Part shown: positions 18,167 through 27,981 of the stretch, piece by piece
Numbering within the stretch: the stretch's first letter is position 1
How the letters are laid out: every line of letters starts with the position of its first letter
From: an uncultured Paracoccaceae bacterium
GTDB lineage: Bacteria > Pseudomonadota > Alphaproteobacteria > Rhodobacterales > Rhodobacteraceae
Direction of reading: 5' to 3'
NCBI GenBank assembly: GCA_947499635.1
Contig: CANMPD010000011.1
Coordinates: 62,001-126,000 of the forward strand
DNA: 64,000 nt
The notes under the pieces: model-generated
Database searches by the model: none
What the model was told of the DNA's origin: nothing
What the model saw: the letters and a program-made list of their open reading frames with translations, nothing else
Made by a program: the position numbers and the translations under genes

Positions 18167-20641
18167 ATGAAGCTTAAGAATAAAACTGAAAACTCTTCTG
18201 ATCATTGGCAACATCGTGTTTTGCGCGCGACGAAACTGACGCGACTGTCTTTGATGATCGAAGCTGTGTGGCGATTTTTCTGGCCTGTTTTTGCGCTTTT
18301 TATGGCAGGAATCGGTGCTATTACGCTGGGCCTTTTGGATGTCATATCTGTTTGGGCAGCGTTTGCATTTTTGCTTTGTTTTGTCTGCGGTATCAGCTTT
18401 TTGATATGGCGTGGTAGTCGCGCTATGCGTCTAGCAGAGGCTTGGCCGTCATGGGGGGACGCTTTGACGCGCGTGGACCAGGCATTGCCGGGGCGTCCTT
18501 TGTGTGCGCTCACGGATGCTCAGGCGATTGGTGCATCAGATCCGGCGTCAGTTGCTTTGTGGCAGGCACATCTTAAACGGATGCAAGACAAGGCTGCTCA
18601 AGCGCAAGCGTATCTCCCGAATTTCATGATTGCGGCAAAAGACCCATATGCGCTGCGGTATGTGGCTTTGCTTGTGTTGGTTCTTGGTGGGGTTTTTGGA
18701 TCTTTTGCGCGGCTTGGTCAAATTGATCCGATCTCGGGGGCTCAGACAGCACAAGCAACAGATTTAATGTGGGAAGGGTGGATCGAGCCGCCCCAATATA
18801 CGGGTCTGCCGACCTTATATTTGAATGACCAAGACAGCGCCGTTTTACACCTTATCGCAAATAGTAAAATTACGATGCGGTTTTATGGCGACCTAAGTCT
18901 GTATGAAAACGTGTCTGCGCATGAGGTGGTCGAGCAAGCTGAACTAAGAGAATATACCTTTCAAGCAGTGCAGGCTGGACAGCTTGTGATTTCGGATAAA
19001 CGCGACGATGTGGCCGAATGGGACATTCAGTTGCAAGCGGATAATGTGCCGCAGGTGACCATTGTTGGGACACCTGAATTAGAGGCTGATGGAAATACCT
19101 CAATTGCCTTTCGAGCACAGGATGACTTTGGGGTGCTGCAAGGGCAAGTCAGAGTCGAGCTTGATCTTCCGTCCGTACCCCGAGATCATGGGCTTGCTAT
19201 CGAGCCTGACCAGCGCGACGGGATTGTGCTGGATTTACCAATCACGATTGCAGGTGATCGTCGTGATTTTGAAGAGGTTTTAACCGAGGATTTCTCGGAT
19301 CACCCATGGGCGAATTTGCCTGTGACTTTTGAGTTCACGGTTGAAGATATCGCAGGACAAACATCACAAATGCGACGCCTGTCAGCGCCACTTGTTGTGC
19401 GGCGCTTTTTTGATCCTGTGGCAGCGGCTCTTGTTGAGCAGCGCCGTGATTTGCTTTGGGCACGTGCAAACGCCCCACGGGTTGAGCAGCTGCTAAGGGT
19501 TCTTACACATTTGCCACAAGATCTATTTCCAAAGGCAGGAACGTATTTACAGCTGAAACTCATCCAAAGGCGCCTTGCTATGTATCGCGTCGATGGGCTG
19601 ACATTGGATGAGCAAGATGAAATCGCCGCGGCTTTGTGGGCGCTTGCAGTGCAACTGGAAAACGGTGACATCGGAGATGCGCTCGAGCGTATGCAACAAG
19701 CGCAAGAACGATTGACGCAAGCTATGCGTGACGGGGCCAGCGAGGAAGAAATTGCTCGACTGATGCAGGATTTACGGGATGCGACGCAGGATTACCTACG
19801 TCAGTTGACACGCGAAGCCGAAGCAGAAGATTCGGAACGTGCCGAACAATCAGCGAATACAACAGAGCTGACCCAAGACGATTTACAAGCCATGATGGAT
19901 CGTATTCAGGATTTGATGGAGCAAGGTCGGATGGCTGAAGCCGAACAGGCTTTGCAAGAGCTGCAACAAATGTTGGAAAATATGCGTGTCACGCAAGGGG
20001 GCGGCGGGCAGGGGGGCTCTCCTGGTCAACAGGCACTTGAAGAGTTGTCAGAAACCTTACGCGAGCAACAGGATCTGTCTGATGAAGCATTTCGCGATTT
20101 ACAAGATCAATACACCGAAGATGGGTCTGGGCAAGGTGACCCTTCTGAGGGACGTGGCGAAAGTTTAGCACAGCGCCAGCAGGAGCTGCGGGATGCTCTG
20201 CGTTCGCAAGAAGGTACGGTGCCTTTCGACAGTCCCGAAGGTGAAGCATCACGTGAGGCATTAGATCGGGCTGGTCGCGCGATGGACAATGCTGAAGAGG
20301 CGCTGCGCGAAGGCGATTATGCAGAGGCAATTGACCAACAATCGGATGCTATGGAAGCAATGCGCGAAGGAATGCGTGCTTTGGGTGAGGCCATGGCCCA
20401 GGAGCGTGGCGGACAAGGAGGACAATCCGGAGAAAACGGCCAGCGTGGTAACGGCACCGATCCTCTAGGGCGTGCATTAGGATCTCAGCAGGGGGATACG
20501 CTTGACCCTAACATTCTAAATGGAGAAGTTGCACGCCGTCGCGCCCGAGAATTACTTGAAGAACTACGTCGCCGTTCGGGAGAAACAAACCGCCCTCAGC
20601 TTGAGCGTGATTACCTCGAGCGTTTGCTCAAAGAGTTCTAA
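18167..20641 (+). CDS. TIGR02302/DUF4175 family large membrane-anchored protein
   Basis: This 824-aa protein has two N-terminal membrane helices (about residues 35-85) and a third near residues 160-180, then a beta-rich exported region. From about residue 480 onward it is a very long Gln/Glu/Arg-rich segment predicted as coiled coil (repeated EQARQ-like, QALQELQQML and MREGMRALGEAM stretches) with glycine-rich breaks. This is the layout of the alphaproteobacterial TIGR02302 family, whose function is unknown. Its position beside a zinc-ribbon membrane protein and ftsEX hints at an envelope role, but that is inference. Confidence 0.85.
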   Translation: MKLKNKTENSSDHWQHRVLRATKLTRLSLMIEAVWRFFWPVFALFMAGIGAITLGLLDVISVWAAFAFLLCFVCGISFLIWRGSRAMRLAEAWPSWGDALTRVDQALPGRPLCALTDAQAIGASDPASVALWQAHLKRMQDKAAQAQAYLPNFMIAAKDPYALRYVALLVLVLGGVFGSFARLGQIDPISGAQTAQATDLMWEGWIEPPQYTGLPTLYLNDQDSAVLHLIANSKITMRFYGDLSLYENVSAHEVVEQAELREYTFQAVQAGQLVISDKRDDVAEWDIQLQADNVPQVTIVGTPELEADGNTSIAFRAQDDFGVLQGQVRVELDLPSVPRDHGLAIEPDQRDGIVLDLPITIAGDRRDFEEVLTEDFSDHPWANLPVTFEFTVEDIAGQTSQMRRLSAPLVVRRFFDPVAAALVEQRRDLLWARANAPRVEQLLRVLTHLPQDLFPKAGTYLQLKLIQRRLAMYRVDGLTLDEQDEIAAALWALAVQLENGDIGDALERMQQAQERLTQAMRDGASEEEIARLMQDLRDATQDYLRQLTREAEAEDSERAEQSANTTELTQDDLQAMMDRIQDLMEQGRMAEAEQALQELQQMLENMRVTQGGGGQGGSPGQQALEELSETLREQQDLSDEAFRDLQDQYTEDGSGQGDPSEGRGESLAQRQQELRDALRSQEGTVPFDSPEGEASREALDRAGRAMDNAEEALREGDYAEAIDQQSDAMEAMREGMRALGEAMAQERGGQGGQSGENGQRGNGTDPLGRALGSQQGDTLDPNILNGEVARRRARELLEELRRRSGETNRPQLERDYLERLLKEF

Positions 20642-20674
20642 GAGGTACATCCGGTGCGAAACGCCGAGCAAGGC

Positions 20675-21487
20675 TTATGTTTTATTTTTATCCATCGCGT
20701 CGCTCAAGGATCCAACTTGCTGGTCTAGCCAAACCCGCAATGTGTCGACCCAGGCAACATAGCTTCTGAGGCCTGTTTCAAACGGCGGTAAAAGCTCAGC
20801 TAGGGTGGGCGCATTGGCATAAACAACAATGGCAATGAAGACTGTTGCCAGTGCAAAGGTAAAACCGGGGGTAAAACCACCGCGCTTTGTGATTGCAGGG
20901 CTTTCATGATCGGTTGAGGTTTTATCAGTGTACTCTGTGTTCTCAGCTAATGATGAGTTCACAGTGTCGATGTCGGGGAAAGAATCACGCCGAGGCGAGA
21001 TGGTTTCACTCTGAGGTGCAACAGTTGAGGTGTCGGATAACTCCGAGCTTTCACGGGTATTGTCGTCGCTGTCCTGTGTTTCATCAGGTTGGGCGGGGGC
21101 AATAGCCAGTCCCATTTCGGTTTGTGTCTCAAGAGGCGCGTCGACTTGCGCGCGTAAAGCTGTTTCGCGCTCAGCTTCTTCACGTAAGAGCTGCGTTATT
21201 GCTGGATCAATGTCACGGCGCGGCTGTGGAGGCGTCGCAGCGGCGGCATCAACGTCGCTGGTGTCGTCTGAAGAAACCGTTTCGGCTTCAACCTCTTCTT
21301 CGAAGGACGCGGCGGCGACCGTTTCTGTTGTTGGCGAAGCTGGTGTTTCTAATTCCGTATCTGAGGGTGAAGCGTGTTGAAACCATGTGTCACCACAGTT
21401 GGAACACTGTACATCACGGCCTTCGCTTGGAATGACCTCTGATGGCACTTCATATTGTGCACTGCAATTCGGACATGTCAGTCGCAT
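20675..21487 (-). CDS. Zinc-ribbon (MJ0042-type) membrane protein
   Basis: This 270-aa protein starts with a zinc finger, MRLTCPNCSAQYEVP then QCSNCGDTW, with C5, C8, C28 and C31 as ligands. A long acidic, low-complexity Ser/Thr/Glu-rich linker follows (about residues 45-205). One transmembrane helix (FTFALATVFIAIVVYA) and a short C-terminal tail complete it. Proteins of this layout are common in Rhodobacterales next to ftsE; the function is unknown. It is divergent from ftsE with about 237 bp between the starts and converges with the TIGR02302 gene. Confidence 0.86.
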   Translation of the reverse strand: MRLTCPNCSAQYEVPSEVIPSEGRDVQCSNCGDTWFQHASPSDTELETPASPTTETVAAASFEEEVEAETVSSDDTSDVDAAAATPPQPRRDIDPAITQLLREEAERETALRAQVDAPLETQTEMGLAIAPAQPDETQDSDDNTRESSELSDTSTVAPQSETISPRRDSFPDIDTVNSSLAENTEYTDKTSTDHESPAITKRGGFTPGFTFALATVFIAIVVYANAPTLAELLPPFETGLRSYVAWVDTLRVWLDQQVGSLSDAMDKNKT

Positions 21488-21724
21488 CAGCTCTCCCCGA
21501 ATGCCATTTTGGCTATTGGTAAAAATTTAATGCAATCATAGGCGGTTCATACCAACCGCAAAAGGCCAAATACCGTTGTCCTCACTATATATTGCTGCAT
21601 CGTCGTACGTACTGCCATTGAAACTGGGTCGGGGCTGGTGCAAAACGACGCAGTGAAATGAGACTATATGCTATGGCCCGTCCGGTTAAGGTGCAAAGGG
21701 CATTGCCCACCAGAGGATTTTGAT

Positions 21725-22402
21725 GTGATCGAGCTTGATAATGTCGGCTATAATTACGGTGGCGGCGAGCTGCTCAGCGACGTTTCTGTACAATTAAGCC
21801 CGGGCTCGTTTCATTTTTTGACTGGCCCATCAGGTGCCGGAAAAACAACTCTGCTCAAACTCTGTTATGGTGCGCTGACCCCTACATCTGGACGGGTGCG
21901 GGCCTTTAATATGGATGTAAACGGGCTGGATCGCGATCAAATGGCGTTTCTACGTCGACGCGTAGGTGTAGTGCATCAAGATTGTCGCTTCCTTGATCAT
22001 TTGACGTTAGCTGAAAATATCGCTTTGCCTTTGACCGTTTCAGGTAAAGAAATCAGCCATGAAGAGGCGAACCTGCGCGAGTTGATGACTTGGGTCGGAT
22101 TGGTCGATCGTATGGATGCACTGCCACCTGAATTGTCGGGTGGTGAGCGTCAGCGTGCTGCATTGGCGCGATCAGTCATCTTAAGTCCTGATGTCATTAT
22201 TGCGGATGAACCAACCGGGAACGTAGATTGGGAAATGTCGCAACGCTTGCTGCGTTTGTTGGTCGAGCTCAATCATATGGGAAAAACTATTTTGGTTGCG
22301 ACACATGATCTGTCTTTGATTCGTGCCGCTAAGAACCAAGTGCAGGCGCGTGTTCTTCGTATCGCTAAGCGGCAGCTGACTTTGGCGGGGGCGGATCTAT
22401 GA
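21725..22402 (+). CDS. ftsE: Cell-division ABC ATPase FtsE
   Basis: FtsE is the cytoplasmic ATPase that, with FtsX, controls septal peptidoglycan hydrolysis. It has Walker A GPSGAGKTT, signature LSGGERQRAALARS, Walker B VIIADEPTGN and the H-loop ATHD. The start is placed at the GTG at 21725 (VIELDNVGYNYGG), preceded by AGAGGA; this gives 225 aa, the usual length. An ATG at 21668 would add 19 residues not expected in FtsE. Its stop overlaps the ftsX start (ATGA). Confidence 0.94.
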   Translation: MIELDNVGYNYGGGELLSDVSVQLSPGSFHFLTGPSGAGKTTLLKLCYGALTPTSGRVRAFNMDVNGLDRDQMAFLRRRVGVVHQDCRFLDHLTLAENIALPLTVSGKEISHEEANLRELMTWVGLVDRMDALPPELSGGERQRAALARSVILSPDVIIADEPTGNVDWEMSQRLLRLLVELNHMGKTILVATHDLSLIRAAKNQVQARVLRIAKRQLTLAGADL

Positions 22403-23292
22403 ATAAGATTAAAAGCCTTGTCATGGGGGATGCGCAGGCGGACCGTGTTGTGCCACCAACAGGATTTACAGCACAGCTTACGTTGTTTGTGTCCGGCGCT
22501 ATGGCGTTCCTATGTGTTTTTGCTTTGGCGTTGTCTTTGGCGTCGGGGCGTGTCGCAGATCGTTGGGCGGACGAATTGGCGCGGGCCGCGACTTTGCGGA
22601 TAAATGCCCCTGCTGATCAAAAATCTGCGCAAACCCAAGCTGCCCTGCGTATTTTGGAGCAAACACCCGGTGTGGCTTCTGCACGGGCCTTGACCTCTGA
22701 AGAACAGGCAGCGTTGCTATCTCCCTGGTTTGGATCAGATCTTCCTCTGCAAAGCTTGCCGATCCCGCAATTGATCGAGGTCATCGAGGCTGATTCTGGC
22801 TATGATGCAGCTGGTTTGCGCTTGCGTTTGCAAACCGAAGTTCCTGGGGCGGTTTTAGATGATCATACCCGTTGGCGTCGTCCTTTGGTCGATGCGGCCC
22901 TCGCGCTACGTCGCTTATCTGTTGTGTCCATTGCATTGATTGGTGGTGCAATGGCAGCCATGATTACACTTGCTGCCAATGCCGCATTGTCGGCCAATGC
23001 GCAGGTGATCGAAGTTCTGCGTTTGGTTGGTGCCTTGGACAGTTATATTGCGCAGGCCTTTGTGCGACGTTTTACCCTGCGTGCCATCGGAGGTGGTGCT
23101 GCGGGTATGGCACTGGGACTAATCGGAGTTGTGTTGATGCCAGCAGCCTCACAGGAGGGTGGGTTTCTGACAGGCATCGGATTTCAGGGCATAGCGTGGC
23201 TGTATCCGCTTGTCATTCCGATACTCGGTGGTGCTGTCGCCTATGTTGCGACCAGTCGTGCCGCGCGTAAAAAACTCGGGAATATAACCTAA
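22399..23292 (+). CDS. ftsX: Cell-division permease-like protein FtsX
   Basis: This 297-aa inner-membrane partner of FtsE has a cytoplasmic N-terminus and a first helix at about residues 28-50. A periplasmic domain follows, then three helices in the second half: LSVVSIALIGGAMAAMITLAANAALSA, the GGGAAGMALGLIGVVLMP region and LYPLVIPILGGAVAYVA. It overlaps ftsE by 4 nt and shares one base with the following plsC-like start (TAATG), so the three genes form a tight operon. Sequence conservation of FtsX is low; context makes the call. Confidence 0.92.
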   Translation: MNKIKSLVMGDAQADRVVPPTGFTAQLTLFVSGAMAFLCVFALALSLASGRVADRWADELARAATLRINAPADQKSAQTQAALRILEQTPGVASARALTSEEQAALLSPWFGSDLPLQSLPIPQLIEVIEADSGYDAAGLRLRLQTEVPGAVLDDHTRWRRPLVDAALALRRLSVVSIALIGGAMAAMITLAANAALSANAQVIEVLRLVGALDSYIAQAFVRRFTLRAIGGGAAGMALGLIGVVLMPAASQEGGFLTGIGFQGIAWLYPLVIPILGGAVAYVATSRAARKKLGNIT

Positions 23293-24020
23293 TGCATATT
23301 TTCCAATGGATGCGTTCGCTCTTCTATGTTGTCCAACTTTATTTGATGATGTTTCTGGTCGGGGTGTTGTTTGCACCTTTTGCTTTGATGTCCAAACATG
23401 GCGCACGCCGAGCTTGCAAATTTTTTGCACGGTGGGCGATTTGGAGTGCTGGTTGGATCATTGGCCTTAAGACCGAGATACGTGGTGAGGTGCCTACCGG
23501 AGAGGTTATCGTTGCTGCGAAACATCAAAGTTTCTTTGATATTCTGATTATCTTTAATGCACTGCCTCAGGCTAAGTTCATTATGAAACGCGAACTGATG
23601 TGGACGCCTTTTATCGGTGCCTATGCAAAGCGTTTGGGATGTATTCCTGTGAATCGTGGCCGGCGCGGTGGTGCGATTGCGAAACTGGTTCAGGATGTTG
23701 CCCGGGAATTTGCAGAGCCGGGGCAATTGGTAATTTACCCGCAAGGTACACGTGTCACGCCGGGAGATCAGAAACCTTACAAGATTGGATGTGGGGTTTT
23801 ATACAGCGAACTGCGCCAACCCTGCGTGCCAGTCGCAACAAACGTTGGGCTGTTCTGGCCACGTAAGGGAGTTTTACGTAAACCAGGCCTCGCTACGGTC
23901 GAGTTTCTGGACCCAATTAATCCTGATATGAGCAAGGATGCTTTTATGGGAGTGTTGGAAACTACAATTGAAACACGTTCAAACACACTGATGGCAGAGC
24001 AAGGCTTTTCCATTAACTAG
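23292..24020 (+). CDS. plsC: 1-acyl-sn-glycerol-3-phosphate acyltransferase (PlsC)
   Basis: PlsC acylates lysophosphatidic acid to phosphatidic acid at the inner membrane. The 242-aa protein has an N-terminal hydrophobic segment and the acyltransferase motif KHQSFFD (H-x4-D) near residue 77. It also has PVNRGRRGG (motif II region) and the substrate motif YPQGTR. It is the third gene of the ftsE-ftsX-plsC operon, its ATG overlapping the ftsX stop. Confidence 0.92.
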   Translation: MHIFQWMRSLFYVVQLYLMMFLVGVLFAPFALMSKHGARRACKFFARWAIWSAGWIIGLKTEIRGEVPTGEVIVAAKHQSFFDILIIFNALPQAKFIMKRELMWTPFIGAYAKRLGCIPVNRGRRGGAIAKLVQDVAREFAEPGQLVIYPQGTRVTPGDQKPYKIGCGVLYSELRQPCVPVATNVGLFWPRKGVLRKPGLATVEFLDPINPDMSKDAFMGVLETTIETRSNTLMAEQGFSIN

Positions 24021-24125
24021 ACGCGGATTGATTGTAACTGGACGTATGCCTTGAGTGGATTGGCCCTACTCAGACCAAAGCTTGGTTTGCTAGAGCCATG
24101 ACATATATAAACAGGGTGTCCCTCC

Positions 24126-25616
24126 ATGACTGAAATATTCCCCCAAACTGCGACCGCAGCGGATGTAATCGCTGCGTATGAGCAGGTTAATCTTATAAAC
24201 AACATACGTACGCCGGCTGCGTCGGGTATTGAGATACTTAACCCGGCGACTGGCGAACTGCTAGGAACTGCGGCAGGTAGCTCAGCGGACGAGACAGACG
24301 CGGCCGTGGCAGCGGCATATGCTGCCCAAGTTGAGTGGGCCAAGGTTCCCGCACGTCAACGCGGTAAATTGGTTTCAGCAGCTGCACGTGCTGTGGTCGA
24401 ACACGGGGAACTTGTTGCTCAGGTTTTGGCACGTGAAACCGGTAAGGCTATTCGAACTGAATGCCGTGGCGAGGTGTCTGTTGCTGCAGACATTCTTGAT
24501 TTTTATGGTAATCTTGGTTCTGAATTGAAAGGTCAAACGGTTCCGTTTCACCCACGTTCATTGACGATGACCACATGTGAACCTTTGGGGGTTGTCGCAG
24601 CTATTTTGCCCTGGAATGTGCCATTGGTTTTGGGTGCGCTCAAAGTAGGTCCAGCATTGGTTGCAGGAAACTCTGTTGTTTTGAAAGCGTCGGAGGAAGC
24701 TCCTTACGCAACCTTCTTAGTTGCTGAAATCATGATGCAATTCCTACCTGCAGGTGTGCTGAACGTGATTAACGGTGACGGCGCCAACTGTGGACATGCG
24801 CTGACACATCATAAGGATATTGCCAAAATCACCTTTACCGGATCTGAGGCTGTTGGCCAAAAGATCTATGAAGTGGCGGCGCGTAAAATTATCCCAACCT
24901 CACTCGAGCTTGGTGGCAAATCTCCGATGATTATCTGCGCAGATGCAGACCTAGACAAAACGGTAAGCGGCGCAATTTCGGGGATGCGCTTTACACGTCA
25001 AGGCCAAAGCTGCACCGCTGCAAGCCGTATTTATGTGCATCAAGATGTGTTTGACACATTTATGGAACGTATCGGCGAAGAATTGGATAAGTTGACAATT
25101 GGTGATCCCCTAGATGAGGGCACTGATGTCGGCACGATCATCAGCGCGAAACAGCGCGCTGTCATCGATGGGTTTATTGCTCAGGCTGAAAATACCAAAG
25201 GGGTAGAGATCAAACGCTTTGGGACTTTGCCAACATCAGAGGCTCTGTCGGCGGATCTGTTCATGCAGCCAACCTTGTTACTTGGTTTGCCAGATGATCA
25301 CTCCTGTGTGACGCAGGAAATTTTTGGGCCTGTTGCCGTTATCCAAGTTTGGACTGATTATGACGATGTTATCGCAAAAGCGAATAGCACGCATTACGGT
25401 CTTGCAGCCTCTATTTGGACAAAAGACCTGTCGACAGCATTGGATAGCACCGCGCGGTTGAATGCAGGTTATGTACAGGTCAATCAGAACCTGACCATTC
25501 AACCAAATGTATCTTATGGCGGGTTTGGCCGTTCTGGTTTGGGGAAAGAAGCATCATTGGAAGCAATGCTTGCGCATTTCACGCGTTCAAAAACGATCGT
25601 AATGAACTTTGATTAA
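24126..25616 (+). CDS. NAD(P)-dependent aldehyde dehydrogenase
   Basis: This 496-aa member of the aldehyde dehydrogenase superfamily has the fold motif PWNVPLVLGALKVGPALVAGN and the catalytic Glu in LELGGKSP. The nucleophilic Cys is in RQGQSCTAASRIYVH, and EIFGPVAV lies near the C-terminus. The substrate is not evident. The gene converges on a polyamine-type ABC operon, and aldehyde dehydrogenases are often used in polyamine breakdown (aminobutyraldehyde type), so that role is possible. The shared terminator region at 25626-25656 separates the two units. Confidence 0.9.
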   Translation: MTEIFPQTATAADVIAAYEQVNLINNIRTPAASGIEILNPATGELLGTAAGSSADETDAAVAAAYAAQVEWAKVPARQRGKLVSAAARAVVEHGELVAQVLARETGKAIRTECRGEVSVAADILDFYGNLGSELKGQTVPFHPRSLTMTTCEPLGVVAAILPWNVPLVLGALKVGPALVAGNSVVLKASEEAPYATFLVAEIMMQFLPAGVLNVINGDGANCGHALTHHKDIAKITFTGSEAVGQKIYEVAARKIIPTSLELGGKSPMIICADADLDKTVSGAISGMRFTRQGQSCTAASRIYVHQDVFDTFMERIGEELDKLTIGDPLDEGTDVGTIISAKQRAVIDGFIAQAENTKGVEIKRFGTLPTSEALSADLFMQPTLLLGLPDDHSCVTQEIFGPVAVIQVWTDYDDVIAKANSTHYGLAASIWTKDLSTALDSTARLNAGYVQVNQNLTIQPNVSYGGFGRSGLGKEASLEAMLAHFTRSKTIVMNFD

Positions 25617-25625
25617 CTTCAAAAC

Positions 25626-25656
25626 GACTTGGGCGACACTGTATGTCGCCCAAGTC
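25626..25656. terminator. Bidirectional terminator between aldehyde dehydrogenase and pot operon
   Basis: A perfect 12-bp stem (GACTTGGGCGAC with GTCGCCCAAGTC) around a 7-nt loop lies 10 nt from either convergent stop. T-rich sequence flanks it on the minus-strand side (CGTTTTG). Confidence 0.82.
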
Positions 25657-25666
25657 TGATATTGAT

Positions 25667-26587
25667 TTAAGACTGTTTTATTCCACGTAGCCGTTCGGAT
25701 CGGCGTCGCAACAGTTCAATCGTCGCAAGAAGCGTAACCGAGATCAACACGAGGATCGTGGCTACTGAAAGAATCGCGGGACTGATCTGTTCGCGAATAC
25801 CATTCCACATCTGGCGCGGGATGGTCTGTTCATCGAGACCGCCAACAAACAGTACGACAACAACTTCGTCGAATGATGTGACAAATGCAAAGAGCGCACC
25901 AGATATAATACCCGGTAGAATTAATGGCATCTGAACCCGCAAAAATGTTGTTATTGGATCTGCACCCATACTTGCAGCAGCACGTGTCAACGAGCGATCA
26001 AAGCCGACCAAGGTTGCAGTAACCGTGATGATGACAAAAGGAATACCAAGCGTCGCGTGGGCGAGAATGACACCTAGATAAGGGATCCCCCAATTTTGAA
26101 TAGAGATTGAGGAATAGAAGAAAAACAGACCTGTCGCGACAATGATGATCGGAACGATCATAGGCGAAATCAGGATCGCCATGATCAAACGTCGTCCGGG
26201 CATTTCAGGACGTGACAGCCCAAGTGCTGCAATTGTCCCTAATGTTGTGGAAATGATCGTCGAGAACAGCCCAATAACAATAGAGTTTTTCGCGGCATTG
26301 ATCCAGGCTGAATTCGCCCAAACATCTTGCCACCAACTCCAGTCACGTGGAGCATCGGATGCGAGCATGCCAAAAGTGAGCAGTAGATCATACCAGCGCG
26401 TGGAATACCCTTCGGGATCCAGGGACAGCATTTTATCTGTAAATGTGAAATATGGTTCAGCGTTAAAGCTGAGCGGCATCACAATTAAGATGGGGGCCAT
26501 CAAGAATAAGAAGATCGCTCCGCAAATCGCAAGGTAGGTATAATGCCAGATACGTTCAAGGCGGGACGCGTGTTTTGGAAGTGCCAT
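25667..26587 (-). CDS. potC: Spermidine/putrescine-type ABC permease, PotC-like
   Basis: This 306-aa inner-membrane permease has about six helices. The EAA loop LTRAAASMGADPITTFLRVQMPLILPGI, which contacts the ATPase, is in the second half. It is the last gene of a leftward operon ATPase-binding protein-PotB-PotC, with only 5 nt after the PotB gene. The PotC-like call is by position and similarity; the true substrate could be another polyamine-like or organic cation. Confidence 0.88.
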   Translation of the reverse strand: MALPKHASRLERIWHYTYLAICGAIFLFLMAPILIVMPLSFNAEPYFTFTDKMLSLDPEGYSTRWYDLLLTFGMLASDAPRDWSWWQDVWANSAWINAAKNSIVIGLFSTIISTTLGTIAALGLSRPEMPGRRLIMAILISPMIVPIIIVATGLFFFYSSISIQNWGIPYLGVILAHATLGIPFVIITVTATLVGFDRSLTRAAASMGADPITTFLRVQMPLILPGIISGALFAFVTSFDEVVVVLFVGGLDEQTIPRQMWNGIREQISPAILSVATILVLISVTLLATIELLRRRSERLRGIKQS

Positions 26588-26592
26588 GTTGG

Positions 26593-27903
26593 TTATCCCA
26601 GCTTCAAGTTATCGATACCTACCAGCCGGTCGTACAGCCAATAGAGAATAAGAATGCCGCCCAATAAAAGCGCAGCGAGTGCGGCGGCAAGTGACCAGTT
26701 TAGCGATTGCTGCATGTGAAAGGCGATCAAGTTTGAGATCAGCTGACCATCGGCGCCACCAACCAGTGCAGGTGTGATGTAATAACCAACAGACAAAATG
26801 AAGACGAGCAAAGCTCCGGCACCGATTCCCGGTAGTGTTTGTGGGAAATAAATGCGGCGGAAAGCTGTCCAACTTGTCGCGCCGAGAGATCGAGCAGCCC
26901 GGACATATGACGGATTGATGGGCCGCATCACAGAATACAGCGGTAAAATCATAAATGGCAGCAGAATATGCGTCATCGAAATGACCGTTCCCAGCTGATT
27001 ATACATCATCTGCAATCGGTTCCCGTCGTCCAGTAGACCCATCCCAACCAGCGTGTCATTCACGACGCCCTGACCTTGCAATAGAACCATCCAACTTGTT
27101 GTTCGAACCAAAAGAGAGGTCCAAAACGGCAAAAGAACAAGTATCATCAATAGGTTAGACTTTGACAATGGGAGCGTAGCCAGGAGATGTGCAACTGGGT
27201 AAGCGAGGACAAAGCATAAAAAGGTGATCAGGATAGAGAGGAACAGCGTACGTTGAAAGAGTTTCACATAAACTTGGCGGTTCTCGGGAACTTTTGTAAC
27301 AGAGCCCGTCTCGTCTTTTGTTCGATCAAGAGCTGCAAGATAAAAATTCATTGTATAAGGAGAGGTCGCGTCTCGCATTACGCGCCATAGTGCAGGGTCT
27401 GACCAATCTTTATCGAGATCTAAGATGGCTTCTTTATATGGTGGCTCTAGCCGCTTTGCACGGCGTGCGGCCTTTGTGAACATCGACCGACTGCCTGAGA
27501 GTTCGTAGTTGATGCGTGTGCCTGCCTGACCTGCGGCTTTTACTTCGCGCAGAACCAGCAAATCTTTTGCGAGCGCTGCAAAGGCTGCTTCATCCGGTTC
27601 TGTGCCATCAGGATTTTCCTTAAACCACACCTTGAGATTCGTCATGAGTGGTGTTTCGACCCCAGTCGAGACATTCGTATGCAGACTAAAACCGGGATTA
27701 TAGACCGAGCGATGTAGCATTTGCCCAATGGGGACAATAAATGTGATCACAATGAAGGCCAAAAGCGGCGCAACAAGGTAAAATGCGCGTCGCTTAGCAT
27801 GAGCCTGCGCGTGCATTAAGGCTTGTTTTAATGGCTGTCCGTTAGCGGTTGTTAATGCAGAACTTTGCCCTGCCAACGGCGCATCAAGGGATGCATCACT
27901 CAT
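26593..27903 (-). CDS. potB: PotB-like ABC permease with large extra periplasmic loop
   Basis: This 436-aa permease is about 130-150 residues longer than typical PotB. Helix 1 is at about residues 41-63 and the next helix starts near 218. Between them lies a roughly 150-residue polar loop, rich in Lys/Glu/Ala, which should be periplasmic. The remaining helices and the EAA loop (YVRAARSLGATSWTAFRRIYFPQTLPGI) are normal. It sits between the binding-protein gene and potC in one operon. Confidence 0.88.
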   Translation of the reverse strand: MSDASLDAPLAGQSSALTTANGQPLKQALMHAQAHAKRRAFYLVAPLLAFIVITFIVPIGQMLHRSVYNPGFSLHTNVSTGVETPLMTNLKVWFKENPDGTEPDEAAFAALAKDLLVLREVKAAGQAGTRINYELSGSRSMFTKAARRAKRLEPPYKEAILDLDKDWSDPALWRVMRDATSPYTMNFYLAALDRTKDETGSVTKVPENRQVYVKLFQRTLFLSILITFLCFVLAYPVAHLLATLPLSKSNLLMILVLLPFWTSLLVRTTSWMVLLQGQGVVNDTLVGMGLLDDGNRLQMMYNQLGTVISMTHILLPFMILPLYSVMRPINPSYVRAARSLGATSWTAFRRIYFPQTLPGIGAGALLVFILSVGYYITPALVGGADGQLISNLIAFHMQQSLNWSLAAALAALLLGGILILYWLYDRLVGIDNLKLG

Positions 27904-27981
27904 TTACCGCGTTCCTTTATTATCGGTCGTTAAATATTGGGCCGCCGAAGGCGACCCAACAGGAGTTTGAAATACGGAAGT

